In this document: one piece after another, positions 18,252 through 27,285 of the stretch
How positions within the stretch are numbered: position 1 is the stretch's first letter
How the letters are laid out: the number at the start of each line of letters is the position of its first letter
From: Pandoraea norimbergensis
Lineage (GTDB): Bacteria; Pseudomonadota; Gammaproteobacteria; Burkholderiales; Burkholderiaceae
Direction: 5' to 3'
Length of the DNA: 64,000 nt
Assembly: GCF_001465545.3 (NCBI RefSeq)
Contig: NZ_CP013480.3
Coordinates: 2,418,001-2,482,000, forward strand
The notes under the pieces: generated by a model
Told to the model about the DNA's origin: nothing
The model's database searches: none
What the model saw: only the letters and a program-made list of their open reading frames with translations
Translations under genes and position numbers: made by a program

Positions 18252-18900
18252 AAGGTGTCACAAGGTGAGGAATCCGGGGCAATCTCGCGTGAATCCGGGC
18301 AGGCCGTCAGACCGCCCGAGCGGCGCCGCCCGTGGCTCACACGGGCAAATCACCAGTCAAATCAGCAAGATCCAAATTAAATCTACGGGCGATGATATAT
18401 GGATTGCGAGCGGCCTGCAACGGGCGTCGATGCTCCCTGTGACTATCGATAGGGAGCGCCCATTGGGAATGTTGACCGGGGCCGGTGAAAGGCCAACCAA
18501 CGAATTGTTTTGGAGTACGATCACTCGTACGAGCACTAAGGCGCGGTCACTCATCGTATGCAAAAAAGTCGATGATGGCGAGCCGCCGCGAGGCCCCCGA
18601 GCGGGCACCCGGTTGAAGACAAATTGTCGCAATCGAGGAACGTTGTCACATGCGATGAGTCGCACTCGGGCCAGTTGCAACGACTGGTGACGTCACGAGA
18701 TGCGGCGGTCCGGCGAATCACGAAGACCGGCATGCCGAGAAGTCGGCAATACCGCTTGATCATCATTTTTCGCGGGTTTGCGCGAGGTCAAGCACAGGGC
18801 ACGCCGAGGCGTCGAATGCGCCAGCGGGCCGGTTTTTCCCGGCTATGCTGAATGTATCCGAAGTTTAACGATCCACAACGTTAACGAGAGACGGATAGCT
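18252..18900. other. Intergenic region between the efflux operon and phaB
   Basis: About 650 bases without a convincing gene; short open frames here lack family features or good starts. It must hold the leftward efflux promoter (with the palindrome at 18328-18346) and the rightward phaB promoter. A direct repeat TTAACGA occurs at 18865 and 18881, just before phaB. Base composition around 18350-18420 is more AT-rich than the surroundings. Confidence 0.6.
18328..18346. promoter_or_regulatory. Inverted repeat upstream of the efflux operon, candidate TetR operator
   Basis: GCCCGTG-GCTCA-CACGGGC: perfect 7-bp arms with a 5-bp centre, about 90 bases before the first gene of the efflux operon. The size and symmetry suit a TetR dimer. 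No binding evidence exists. Confidence 0.4.
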
Positions 18901-19644
18901 ATGACAACACGTATTGCATTGGTGACAGGCGGTATGGGCGGATTGGGTGAAGCGATCAGCCTGCGTCTGGCGGACGCCGGATATCGCGTGGCAGTCACCT
19001 GTTCTCCCCAGAATCACGATTGCGAGGGATGGGTATCCCGGATGCGGGAGATCGGGCGAAATTTTGAAGCCTATCGCGTCGATGTCGCCGATTACGCGTC
19101 GTGCGAGGCCTGCGTGAAAGCGGTGGAGTCCGATACCGGTCCGGTCGATATTCTCATCAACAATGCCGGTATCACGCGCGATAGCTCCATGCGCAAGATG
19201 ACGCCGGAAGACTGGCAGTCGGTATTGCGCACCGATCTGGACAGCGTCTTCAATATGGCGCGCCCGCTCTTTGGCGGCATGGTCGCGCGCGGCTGGGGCC
19301 GCATCGTCAATATTTCATCGGTCAACGGCAGCCGTGGCGCGTTTGGTCAGGCGAACTATGCCGCCGCCAAGGCGGGCATGCATGGCTTTACCAAGTCGCT
19401 GGCGCTGGAAGTCGCGAAGTCGGGGGTGACGGTCAACACGGTCTCGCCCGGGTATCTCGCCACGAAGATGGTCACGGCGGTGCCGCAAGATGTGCTCGAA
19501 GCGCGCATCCTGCCGCAAATTCCGGTGGGCCGGCTCGGGCGTCCCGATGAAGTGGCGGCGCTGGTCGCGTTTCTCGTGTCAGACGACGCGGGTTTTATCA
19601 CTGGCAGCAATCTGGCAATCAACGGCGGTATGCACATGGAGTGA
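18901..19644 (+). CDS. phaB: Acetoacetyl-CoA reductase (NADPH), PhaB type
   Basis: 247-residue short-chain dehydrogenase that reduces acetoacetyl-CoA to (R)-3-hydroxybutyryl-CoA, the monomer for polyhydroxybutyrate. The cofactor motif GGMGGLG lies at 10-16 and NNAG at 87-90. The catalytic residues are S140, Y153 and K157 (YAAAK). The start is ATG 18901 behind GAGACGGA; the frame extends upstream but without family similarity. A phasin-like gene follows 52 bases later, which supports the PHB assignment over a FabG role. phaC and phaA are not in the window. Confidence 0.92.
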   Translation: MTTRIALVTGGMGGLGEAISLRLADAGYRVAVTCSPQNHDCEGWVSRMREIGRNFEAYRVDVADYASCEACVKAVESDTGPVDILINNAGITRDSSMRKMTPEDWQSVLRTDLDSVFNMARPLFGGMVARGWGRIVNISSVNGSRGAFGQANYAAAKAGMHGFTKSLALEVAKSGVTVNTVSPGYLATKMVTAVPQDVLEARILPQIPVGRLGRPDEVAALVAFLVSDDAGFITGSNLAINGGMHME

Positions 19645-19696
19645 GTGGCGGACTCGCCATGTTCACGCTCACAGGTGTTTATTCAGGAGAGTCAAG

Positions 19697-20284
19697 ATGT
19701 CCAAGGAAACGAATCCGGCATTGGCATTGGTCAAACTCGGCACGGCAAATACGCTGGGGGCTTACGGCATCATGCTGGAAGCCGCACAGCGCATGCACCA
19801 GTTGCAGGCACAGCGCGATACCGAGTTGCTCAAGGCCCATGCCGAAGCTGCCAAGACGCTCGGCGGCGCGCAGGATTTCAACACGTTGATGACCGCGCAT
19901 CTGCAACTGCTCAACGGCCAGCTCGCGCAACAGAACGAGTTCTGGCGAGAGTGGCTGGCCGTGTGTGCCAACAACCAGTTGCTGTGGGCCGAGCATTGCC
20001 GTACCACGGGCGAAGAGTTGCAGCACGGCATGGCCGGTGCGATGACGCTGCCCGATCTGATCGGTGCGGGGACTGCCGCAGGCGAAGCGGCCAAGGCCGT
20101 TGAGGCGCCGCTACAGAAGTGGTTCCAGGCGTTCAACGAGGCCACGCAAGGCACGATGGACGCGTGGCGTCGCATGTCGACAGAAGCGGCACAAGCGACC
20201 GAGGCGGCGGTGTCGAGTCAGTCGCCGCTTAATGGACGCGTGCCGCCCAAGCGCGGTGGCCACGCTCACCGTTCGAGCACGTAA
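19697..20284 (+). CDS. Phasin-like PHB granule-associated protein
   Basis: 195 residues, almost entirely helical, with no membrane segment and Gln/Ala-rich amphipathic stretches (about 25-110) as in phasin-2-type granule proteins. It ends in a basic, Gly/Pro-rich tail. The ATG at 19697 has AGGAGAG 9-10 bases upstream. It directly follows the acetoacetyl-CoA reductase, so it probably coats PHB granules. Similarity is by pattern and context rather than a sharp motif, so a phasin-like protein of other function remains possible. Confidence 0.75.
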   Translation: MSKETNPALALVKLGTANTLGAYGIMLEAAQRMHQLQAQRDTELLKAHAEAAKTLGGAQDFNTLMTAHLQLLNGQLAQQNEFWREWLAVCANNQLLWAEHCRTTGEELQHGMAGAMTLPDLIGAGTAAGEAAKAVEAPLQKWFQAFNEATQGTMDAWRRMSTEAAQATEAAVSSQSPLNGRVPPKRGGHAHRSST

Positions 20285-20473
20285 GTTCCGGGCGCATCGC
20301 CAAGATCGCGCCCCGGTGGCCAGGGCGCGGCGACACGCTCGCCGCGGCCCTGCGCCAGTAGCCAAGCCTCCCACACCTCCCACACCTGCCATGCCCTGTC
20401 ATGGAGGCCACCACGAACTGTCCATGGTCATGGCGGACGCCTTTCTGACGAGCAATGCAAGGCCGCGAGTGCG

Positions 20474-21211
20474 CTAGCGTGCGGCCGCAGGCGCCACTGG
20501 GGTGGAGGTCTTCCCCGGGGCGACGGAGGGTGTCACCGGCGGTGTAGTCGACGGTGCAATCGACGGTGTGACGGGCGGCACGACCGGCTTGCGTGCGTGC
20601 CAACTGGCCCGGCGGAACGGGTGATCGCGTCCCGACAAATTGAGCGCGATGTGCGTTATCCAGCGCTGCGTCGGCACGCGCTCCCCGTGCAACCACATCA
20701 CGAGTACGAAGAGGCTCGCGGCCATTGGCAACGTCTTGAGATTGGGCGCGTCGTCGTGGCGTGTCAGCCACGCAAAGGCAGCCCAGACGATAAAGCCCAC
20801 GACACAGCCCGCGACGGCTTCCGACACCGAGTGCGCCGAGAGCGCCACCCGCGACACCCCGACGGCCACACTGCCGGCACTGGCGAGCGCCATGCCGAGC
20901 ACGCGCCACGGCCACGCGAGCCGGCGCAGCAGCAGCCACGCGATCACGGGATAGACCGTCGCCGCCAGCATCGTGTGGCCGCTCACGCCGGTGAAATCGA
21001 GCTCGCGCACGCCGAGCCCCCAGCCGAGAAACATGACCTTCGATGCCGCCACGACGAGCGCGCCCGCGCCGAACAGCGCGACCCAGATGAATGCGGTGCG
21101 CCACGCGCGCGCCGCGAGCAGCCAGACGGTGAGGGCGGCCGCCGCAGGCACGGTCACGGCGGCGCTACCGAAATTGGTGATGGTGATCCAGAAGTTCAAC
21201 TTGACGACCAA
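20474..21211 (-). CDS. PAP2-family membrane phosphatase
   Basis: 245 residues with about six membrane helices. It keeps PAP2 motif 2 (VSGHT, 76-80, with catalytic His) and motif 3 (SR at 120-121, H127, then E131 in place of the usual Asp). Motif 1 is weak: K58 and R69 are present but the Arg-Pro pair is not. Such divergent PAP2 proteins act on lipid or undecaprenyl phosphates. A Pro/Thr-rich tail of about 45 residues follows the last helix. The start is uncertain: the longest frame begins with TTG and has no clear ribosome binding site. Confidence 0.78.
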   Translation of the reverse strand: MVVKLNFWITITNFGSAAVTVPAAAALTVWLLAARAWRTAFIWVALFGAGALVVAASKVMFLGWGLGVRELDFTGVSGHTMLAATVYPVIAWLLLRRLAWPWRVLGMALASAGSVAVGVSRVALSAHSVSEAVAGCVVGFIVWAAFAWLTRHDDAPNLKTLPMAASLFVLVMWLHGERVPTQRWITHIALNLSGRDHPFRRASWHARKPVVPPVTPSIAPSTTPPVTPSVAPGKTSTPVAPAAAR

Positions 21212-21497
21212 AAAGCGGCCCGGAAGCAGGGGGCTTCGGGCGAAAACATTATCTTACGCGTGACGCCGCGCTCGGACCACATGACTGCCGGTCAAGGCAG
21301 CTTGCTTCGCGTCCGACTCGTCGCACATCAATTCGTTCGAACGCCGACACGGATTCGTATTCAGGCAGGTTGCGAATGTTACGACGATCGACCGCGTGCT
21401 CGTGGCAACCTCATGAATCCGACGGGTTTCAGCGCACAAGCGGCCATAGTACGATGCCCGCTGATGTGGCCCCCGACGCATCGAATCAGGAGACTTC

Positions 21498-22682
21498 ATG
21501 GTGTTCAACGAAGCGAGCAAGACGGCACTTGCGCCGCCCTCGCGACCTCTGCCGCTGCGCAGCCGAAATGATGGCATCGACCTCTTGCGCGGCTTGTCCA
21601 TTCTCTTCGTCGTGGTGCATCACCTCGCGCTCAGATTTCGCCTGCCGCTCGGCCCGAGCCTGTTGGGCGACGTGTTGCCCAAGCGTGTGATCGACGGTCT
21701 GAGCTTCAACGGCTACGAAGCCGTGTTCGTGTTCTTCGTGATTTCCGGTTTCGTGATCACGCGGCGTTCGCTGGAACGCTACGGCTCGCTTGACGCGTTC
21801 GCGTTTCGCTGGCGCAATTTCTATGCGTTGCGTGCGGTGCGCATCTTCCCGCTGCTCTTGTTGTTGCTGGCGGTCCTTGCCGTGATGCATTGGCTCGCGG
21901 TGCCCGGTTTCATCATCAACAAGCCCGGTCAGACGCTGGGCGGCGCGCTGGCCTCGGCGCTCACCATGACGCTGAACTGGTACGAAGGACGCACCAACTG
22001 GCTGCCCGGCGCGTGGGATGTGTTGTGGTCGCTGTCGATCGAGGAGTGTTTCTATCTGGCCTTCCCGCTGTTTTGTCTGGTCGTTCGCGGGCCGTGGCGT
22101 GTGCTGGCACTGACCGTACTGGCACTGTCATTGCCGTGGACGCGTGCGGCATTGCAAGGCAATGAAATCTGGCAGGAGAAGGCCTACCTGCCCGGTATGG
22201 CGGCGATCGCGTGGGGGGTGCTGACGGCACTGCTCATGCAGCGCGTGACGCTGCCGCGCGTGTTGGCGCGCGTCGTGGGCGGGCTGGCGTTGGCAGGGTT
22301 GCTCGCCGTCGTGTTCTACGGCGATGTGCTGGGGCGGCTGCTGCACGACCACATCATGTTGCTGCTCTGCGCGAGCGCCGCTTGCTGGCTTGCGGCCGCA
22401 CATGGCTCGACGCGTGCCATGCCGCGCGGGTTTGGCTGGCTCACGGCGATGGGTCGATGGAGTTACGAAATCTATCTGAGCCACATGTTCGTGGTGCTGG
22501 CTGTCACGCCGGCGTATCTCGCACTGATGGCCGGCGACATGCGCTGGACGTTCCTTGTTTATGTGCCTGTCGTGGTCATTTGCACTGGCATCGGCGCGTG
22601 GCTGCACCGGTACGTGAGCGGTCCCGCCGCGCGGCGCATTCTGGGGCGCACGTCGCCGCAAATCGCCTCGGGAGCGGCGTAA
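21498..22682 (+). CDS. Acyltransferase-3 family membrane O-acyltransferase (OafA-like)
   Basis: 394 residues, about ten membrane helices. It begins with the family signature around GIDLLRGLSILFVVVHH (residues 24-40), where the His and Arg act in acyl transfer; a second conserved stretch is SLSIEECFYL near 180. Members move acetyl or other acyl groups onto surface polysaccharides or lipids. The ATG at 21498 follows AGGAGA. It stands alone, so the acceptor is unknown; cellulose acetylation or lipopolysaccharide decoration are both possible. Confidence 0.9.
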   Translation: MVFNEASKTALAPPSRPLPLRSRNDGIDLLRGLSILFVVVHHLALRFRLPLGPSLLGDVLPKRVIDGLSFNGYEAVFVFFVISGFVITRRSLERYGSLDAFAFRWRNFYALRAVRIFPLLLLLLAVLAVMHWLAVPGFIINKPGQTLGGALASALTMTLNWYEGRTNWLPGAWDVLWSLSIEECFYLAFPLFCLVVRGPWRVLALTVLALSLPWTRAALQGNEIWQEKAYLPGMAAIAWGVLTALLMQRVTLPRVLARVVGGLALAGLLAVVFYGDVLGRLLHDHIMLLLCASAACWLAAAHGSTRAMPRGFGWLTAMGRWSYEIYLSHMFVVLAVTPAYLALMAGDMRWTFLVYVPVVVICTGIGAWLHRYVSGPAARRILGRTSPQIASGAA

Positions 22683-22775
22683 ACCTTCGTAATATCTCGA
22701 TTTGACCCGATTGGGTAACCACGCGGCCCGATGGTACATTCTTGGTTTCCCGTACTTTGATGAACAGGACGCGTA

Positions 22776-23792
22776 GTGAGCCAGACCGTCGCTAATGTGA
22801 TGCCCGAAAGTGCCACGCTGCTCGAGATCGTGCGTGCGCAGACCGAGATCGCCAAGCTGGGCCTCGACCTCGGTGGTGTGATGTCATTTGTTGCCGAGCG
22901 TGTGCAGGACCTGACCCAGGCCAACGGTGCCGTGGTCGAGTTGGCCGAGGGTGACGACATGGTCTACCGCGCCGCCTCGGGGGTGGCCTCGGATCTGCTC
23001 GGTATGCGGTTGTCTCGCGACGGTTCGCTCTCCGGTCAGTGCGTTAAGACCGGCAGCATTCTGCGCTGTGACGATTCCGAGACGGACCCCCGCGTGGACC
23101 GGGAGGCCTGCCGTCGCGTGGGGTTGCGCTCGATGATCGTCACGCCGTTGCGACACCTCGACACCACCGTGGGCGTGTTGAAGGTATTTGCGCCCACGCC
23201 AAGCGCATTTCCCGACGCCGACGTGCGCACGCTCGAACTCATGAGCGAGCTCATCGCGGCCGCCATGTTCCACGCGGCGCGCTACGAGACGAGTCAGCTT
23301 TATCTGCAAGCCACACACGACGCGCTCACCGGATTGCCCAACCGTGCGCTGTTCTACGATCGTTTGCGTCAGGCGATTCATCTGGCCATGCGCTCGTCGC
23401 AGCGGCTTGGCATTTTCAATATCGACATGGATGGCCTCAAGCCGATCAACGATCGGTATGGCCATCGCGCAGGCGACGCGGCCATTCGTACGGCCGCTGA
23501 GCGCATGCATGCGTCCGCACGCCGCTCCGACACGGTGGCGCGCGTCGGTGGCGACGAGTTCGGCATGATCCTGCCGGGGCTGCATTCGCGTGAAGATGCC
23601 GAAGCGCATCGGCAGCGTCTGATGCAGCAAGTCGGTGCGCCGTTCGAATTCGAAGGCAATTCGCTCGAATTGGGCGTGAGTGTGGGCATTGCCATCCTGC
23701 CCGACGACGGCACTGAGATGACCGAACTGATGGACCGCGCCGACGAGGCGATGTACGCCGTCAAACGAACGCGCACGACGACGCGCGGCTAA
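22776..23792 (+). CDS. Diguanylate cyclase with N-terminal GAF sensor
   Basis: 338-residue cytosolic protein that should make c-di-GMP. A GAF domain (about 15-170) is followed by GGDEF (about 178-335). The active-site GGDEF is at 258-262, preceded by the inhibitory-site RRSD (249-252) at the normal five-residue spacing, so product inhibition should be intact. The start is GTG 22776; ATG 22800 is an alternative. There is no membrane segment. It is a plausible source of c-di-GMP for the PilZ-gated cellulose synthase in the same window, though that link is inferred. Confidence 0.94.
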   Translation: MSQTVANVMPESATLLEIVRAQTEIAKLGLDLGGVMSFVAERVQDLTQANGAVVELAEGDDMVYRAASGVASDLLGMRLSRDGSLSGQCVKTGSILRCDDSETDPRVDREACRRVGLRSMIVTPLRHLDTTVGVLKVFAPTPSAFPDADVRTLELMSELIAAAMFHAARYETSQLYLQATHDALTGLPNRALFYDRLRQAIHLAMRSSQRLGIFNIDMDGLKPINDRYGHRAGDAAIRTAAERMHASARRSDTVARVGGDEFGMILPGLHSREDAEAHRQRLMQQVGAPFEFEGNSLELGVSVGIAILPDDGTEMTELMDRADEAMYAVKRTRTTTRG

Positions 23793-23966
23793 CCTGCCGC
23801 CGACCACTCGATTCGCCCGGCACTCGCCTCAGGTCACTCATCGCGCGCGAATTGTCCCAATTACCGCTGAACGGCACGCAACCCGCGTGCCGTTTGCGTC
23901 TTTTCCCATCATTTCTCGTCAACAGCCCTCGTAGACTGCGTTGCTACTGTTCTCAGACCGCATGCT

Positions 23967-24887
23967 ATGGATTTCGGACTGTTTGGCCGTTTGACCGCGG
24001 GCGCTGGCCTGTGCGCGACGCTCGCTTTGCCGGGGGTTGTGCGGGCTGATGCTGGCGACATTCCCGCGATGCCCTGGCATCAGCGGCTGACTGCGCACGC
24101 CACACCGATGCTGCGTGCGGTCGCTGCCGAACGTGCGCCGCTCCCCCTTTGCCGCAAGGCGATGTCCATGTTTTTCGGACCACCGGCGAGTGGAGTGAGC
24201 CACCAGCTTGTCTCGGCGACGTCCATGCAAACGACATCCGCGCTTCACAACGGGCACGCGCACGCTACTTCAGCGAGCCGGCAGTTCACGATGCCCGTGT
24301 CGTATGTGCGCATTTCGTCGGCGTTCGGTTACCGGCGGCATCCGGTGCGCGGTGTCTGGCACGGTCACACAGGGGTCGATCTGGTTGCACCCGCCGGCAC
24401 GCACGTGAAGGCGGCATCGCAGGGCGTAGTCAAATTCATCGGCTTCGAGCGCCGGGGTTATGGCCGCTATGTCGTCATCGAGCATCGGTACAACAGTGAG
24501 ACCATTTACGGCCATTTGTCGTCGACATCGCGCAATCTGCGTGTCGGCATGAAGGTGAGTGCGGGGCAGGTGATCGGGGCGGTCGGTAGTACGGGAATGG
24601 CGACGGGGCCGCATCTGCATTTCGAACTGCGCCGTCATGGCCGGTCGGTCGACCCCATGCCGTTGTTGCGTGAGGCGGTTGCCGACGAGCAGGACCACAT
24701 GCCGCTGCGACCGAGCGAGGCGTGTATGACGGTGGCGTTTCCGCAGACGCCGGTGCCGCACGGCAAGCGTGGCGCCGCATTGTTGCCCGCGCCACCGGTG
24801 CAACCCGAGCCTCCCGGACGCCCGGCCGGCGGGGCCCGGTTCTTTGAAGAAGGTTTCTCGGGAATAAATCGACGCGTCAACCCGTAA
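23967..24887 (+). CDS. Secreted M23 (LytM-type) metallopeptidase
   Basis: 306 residues with a signal peptide (hydrophobic 8-25, VRADA cleavage region). A spacer is followed by the peptidase M23 domain (about 110-235). The zinc ligands are visible: H134 and D138 (HGHTGVD) and H218 (PHLHFE), with H216 as catalytic partner. Such enzymes cut peptidoglycan cross-bridges or activate amidases from the periplasm. No LysM domain is seen. A Pro-rich tail closes the protein. It has its own upstream spacer. Confidence 0.9.
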   Translation: MDFGLFGRLTAGAGLCATLALPGVVRADAGDIPAMPWHQRLTAHATPMLRAVAAERAPLPLCRKAMSMFFGPPASGVSHQLVSATSMQTTSALHNGHAHATSASRQFTMPVSYVRISSAFGYRRHPVRGVWHGHTGVDLVAPAGTHVKAASQGVVKFIGFERRGYGRYVVIEHRYNSETIYGHLSSTSRNLRVGMKVSAGQVIGAVGSTGMATGPHLHFELRRHGRSVDPMPLLREAVADEQDHMPLRPSEACMTVAFPQTPVPHGKRGAALLPAPPVQPEPPGRPAGGARFFEEGFSGINRRVNP

Positions 24888-24962
24888 TACAGGTGCCGGC
24901 ACTTGCGAATGTCCGTCATCGTGATGGATGCGCCCCGGCCAGTATTGCGAGGGAGGTGCGTC

Positions 24963-26036
24963 ATGAGCGATCGAACGACGGACGAAGCAAACCAAGGGGC
25001 CGGTAACGACGGCAGCGCCGGGACAGCGGACCCAGCGGGAATTACCCGCGCCGGCGGCCCGGCCACGGTAGCCACACATAACGGGCAACCTGCCGCACCA
25101 TCGGAAGCGCCGGGCATGTCCCGTCGCCGTGCGATGGCCTGCCTTGCGTGGGCCGGCGCGGGCATTCTTTGGACGCTCGACGGCGGTGTGCCACGCGGCG
25201 TCTCGTTCGGGACACAGGCGCTCGCCGCGACCGATGCCCCGGCGGGCAATGCGCTGTCGTTCGTGCAGATCAGCGACAGCCATATCGGATTCAACAAGGC
25301 CCCCAACCCTGACCCCGCGTCGACCCTCCAGTCGGCGATAGATCGCATTCGCAGCGCGCCGCAACGTCCGGCCTTCATGCTGCACACTGGCGACGTCAGC
25401 CATCTCTCCCGCCCCGCCGAGTTCGACACGGCACAGCAAATCGTCACCGGCGCCGGCCTCGAGACCCACTACGTGCCCGGCGAGCATGACGTCATCGGCG
25501 ACGATGGCCGTGCGTTCTTCGCGCGCTTCTCTCCCGATACCCGAGGCCTCGGCTGGTACAGCTTCGATCAGAACGGGGTGCATTTCGTCGCGCTCGTGAA
25601 CGTGCTCAACCTGAAAGCCGGGGGCATGGGATATCTGGGCGACACCCAGTTGGCGTGGCTCGCCAACGATCTCAAGGGCCGCTCACACAGCACGCCGCTT
25701 GTCGTGTTCACCCATATGCCGTTGTGGACGGTCTATCCGGCGTGGGGCTGGGGCACCGACGATGGAGATCGCGCGTTGGCACTGCTGCGGCCGTTTGGCT
25801 CGGTGACCGTGCTCAACGGGCATATTCATCAGGTGTTGCAGAAAGTGGAAGGCAATGTGCGCTTGCAGACCGCCATGTCGACCGCGTTCCCGCAGCCTGC
25901 ACCGGGAGACGGCCCCGGCCCGGGCCCCAAGCAGGTCGACCCTGCGCAGTTGCGGCAGACCCTCGGTATCCGGCGCGTGGACTTCACCGCGCTCGACGGC
26001 ACACCGTTGCTCGCCGATACGACCTTGGCGTCGTGA
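24963..26036 (+). CDS. Tat-exported metallophosphoesterase
   Basis: 357 residues. A long polar N-terminus leads to a twin-arginine-type signal (SRRRAM at 53-58 and a hydrophobic stretch to about 75), then a calcineurin-like phosphoesterase domain. Metal-binding motifs: DSH (105-107), GDV (143-145), GEHD (173-176, for the usual GNHD), THMP and GHIH. The ATG at 24963 has GGGAGG upstream. The cupredoxin gene follows 43 bases later, then the ECF sigma and anti-sigma genes, a grouping that suggests a shared envelope function. The substrate is unknown. Confidence 0.88.
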   Translation: MSDRTTDEANQGAGNDGSAGTADPAGITRAGGPATVATHNGQPAAPSEAPGMSRRRAMACLAWAGAGILWTLDGGVPRGVSFGTQALAATDAPAGNALSFVQISDSHIGFNKAPNPDPASTLQSAIDRIRSAPQRPAFMLHTGDVSHLSRPAEFDTAQQIVTGAGLETHYVPGEHDVIGDDGRAFFARFSPDTRGLGWYSFDQNGVHFVALVNVLNLKAGGMGYLGDTQLAWLANDLKGRSHSTPLVVFTHMPLWTVYPAWGWGTDDGDRALALLRPFGSVTVLNGHIHQVLQKVEGNVRLQTAMSTAFPQPAPGDGPGPGPKQVDPAQLRQTLGIRRVDFTALDGTPLLADTTLAS

Positions 26037-26079
26037 GACAGCCCGGCCATTGCCCGTTCATCGATTCAGGAGAGCCATC

Positions 26080-26433
26080 ATGCGTTCGCCATCTCATGCC
26101 ATGCGCCGCTTTTGTGCGGGCCTCGTCACCGTTTGCGCCGTCACCGGCTTGCCGGCAAGCGCCGCGCCGGCGGCGTCCGATCCCAACACGGTGCGTATTG
26201 AAAACTTCACGTTCGCGCCTGCCACGATGACCGTTCCTGCGGGCACCAAAATCACGTGGGTCAATCGCGACAACGAGCCGCACACCGTCACCAGTCAGGC
26301 CAATCCGCGCGAGTTCGCTTCCGCCGCGCTCGACACCGGGGACACGTTTGTGCGCACGTTCGACAAGCCGGGTACGTATGCGTACTACTGCGCGATCCAT
26401 CCACACATGACCGGCGTGATCGTCGTGAAGTGA
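26080..26433 (+). CDS. Periplasmic cupredoxin (amicyanin/plastocyanin-like)
   Basis: 117 residues with a signal peptide (to about ASA, 27) and one blue-copper domain. Type-1 copper ligands are H68 (EPHTV), C104, H107 and M110 (CAIHPHM) with the amicyanin spacing. It probably carries electrons or copper in the periplasm. It is preceded by AGGAGAG and lies 43 bases after the phosphoesterase, so co-transcription is likely. The redox partner is not visible here. Confidence 0.92.
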   Translation: MRSPSHAMRRFCAGLVTVCAVTGLPASAAPAASDPNTVRIENFTFAPATMTVPAGTKITWVNRDNEPHTVTSQANPREFASAALDTGDTFVRTFDKPGTYAYYCAIHPHMTGVIVVK

Positions 26434-26531
26434 TCCGCTGGCGCACCACGTGAATGGTGAAGCGCAGATGTGTTTCAATGGACGCCATGGATGCCATCCC
26501 CCCGATGCGTCCTTTGCCAAAGCGGCTAACC

Positions 26532-26570
26532 CGGACACGCCGGTCATCAGGATCATGACAAACGTGTCCG
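26532..26570 (+). promoter_or_regulatory. Two-part hairpin in the leader of the ECF sigma gene
   Basis: Outer perfect 8-bp stem (26532-26539 with 26563-26570), 3/3 internal loop, inner perfect 5-bp stem (26543-26547 with 26555-26559) and 7-nt loop. It ends 16 bases before the GTG start. No T tract follows, so a leader element or RNA-processing site is more likely than a terminator. Confidence 0.55.
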
Positions 26571-26586
26571 ACTTCGGGAGACCCCG

Positions 26587-27285
26587 GTGAGCGATGCCCC
26601 GAACACCGATCTGCCAGACCCGTCAGACCCGCTGAATCCGCCGGAAGGGCGCGATGCCAGTCTCGCGGGCCGCTTCGAAGCGTTGGCGCTGCCGCATCTC
26701 GATGCGGCGTACAACCTTGCCCGTTGGCTCTCGGGCAGTGCGAGCGACGCGGACGACATCGTGCAGGAGGCGTATCTGCGCGCGTTGCGGTTCTTCGACG
26801 GCTTTCGGGGCGAGAATGCCCGCGCTTGGTTGCTGGCGATCGTGCGCAATACGTGGCTCACCGAGTGGCGGCGCCGCTCCGATGCCGCGGATGGCACGCC
26901 GTTCGACGAGACGCTGCACGGTCTGCACGGCGATACCCGGTTGCCGGGATGGGACGATGCCAGCGGCACGGACCCGGAGTTGATGGCAGTGCGGCGCGAC
27001 GACTGCGCGATGGTGCGCGACGCGCTGGCGGCGCTGCCGGTCGTGTTTCGTGAGGTACTTGTGCTGCGCGAAATGGAGGATCTGAGCTATCGGGAGATCG
27101 AAACCATTCTCGGCGTGCCGGCGGGCACCGTGATGTCGCGGCTCGCGCGAGGCAGGCACATGCTGGCCGCCGCCGTGCGCGCGAAGCAGGACGCCGGACG
27201 CGCTGCGGCGTCCCCATCGACGGCACAAGTCACACGTCTGCCCCTGGGCGGCAATCCACGCGGAGGACGCGATGAACAAGCCTGA
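26587..27285 (+). CDS. ECF-type RNA polymerase sigma factor
   Basis: 232 residues with sigma region 2 (about 30-100, DADDIVQEAYLRAL and WLLAIVRNTW) and region 4 (about 140-195, ALPVVFREVLVLRE then YREIETILGVPAGTVMSRL). The start is GTG 26587 with a GGGAG element upstream. It overlaps the anti-sigma gene by 14 bases. The likely targets are its own operon and the envelope genes just upstream. The C-terminal 40 residues form a polar tail. Confidence 0.95.
   Translation: MSDAPNTDLPDPSDPLNPPEGRDASLAGRFEALALPHLDAAYNLARWLSGSASDADDIVQEAYLRALRFFDGFRGENARAWLLAIVRNTWLTEWRRRSDAADGTPFDETLHGLHGDTRLPGWDDASGTDPELMAVRRDDCAMVRDALAALPVVFREVLVLREMEDLSYREIETILGVPAGTVMSRLARGRHMLAAAVRAKQDAGRAAASPSTAQVTRLPLGGNPRGGRDEQA

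Noticed and set aside
18265..18690. Rightward 141-codon frame in the efflux/phaB gap
   Set aside because: Starts with GTG without a ribosome binding site and has low-complexity, Arg/Ser/Gly-rich content.
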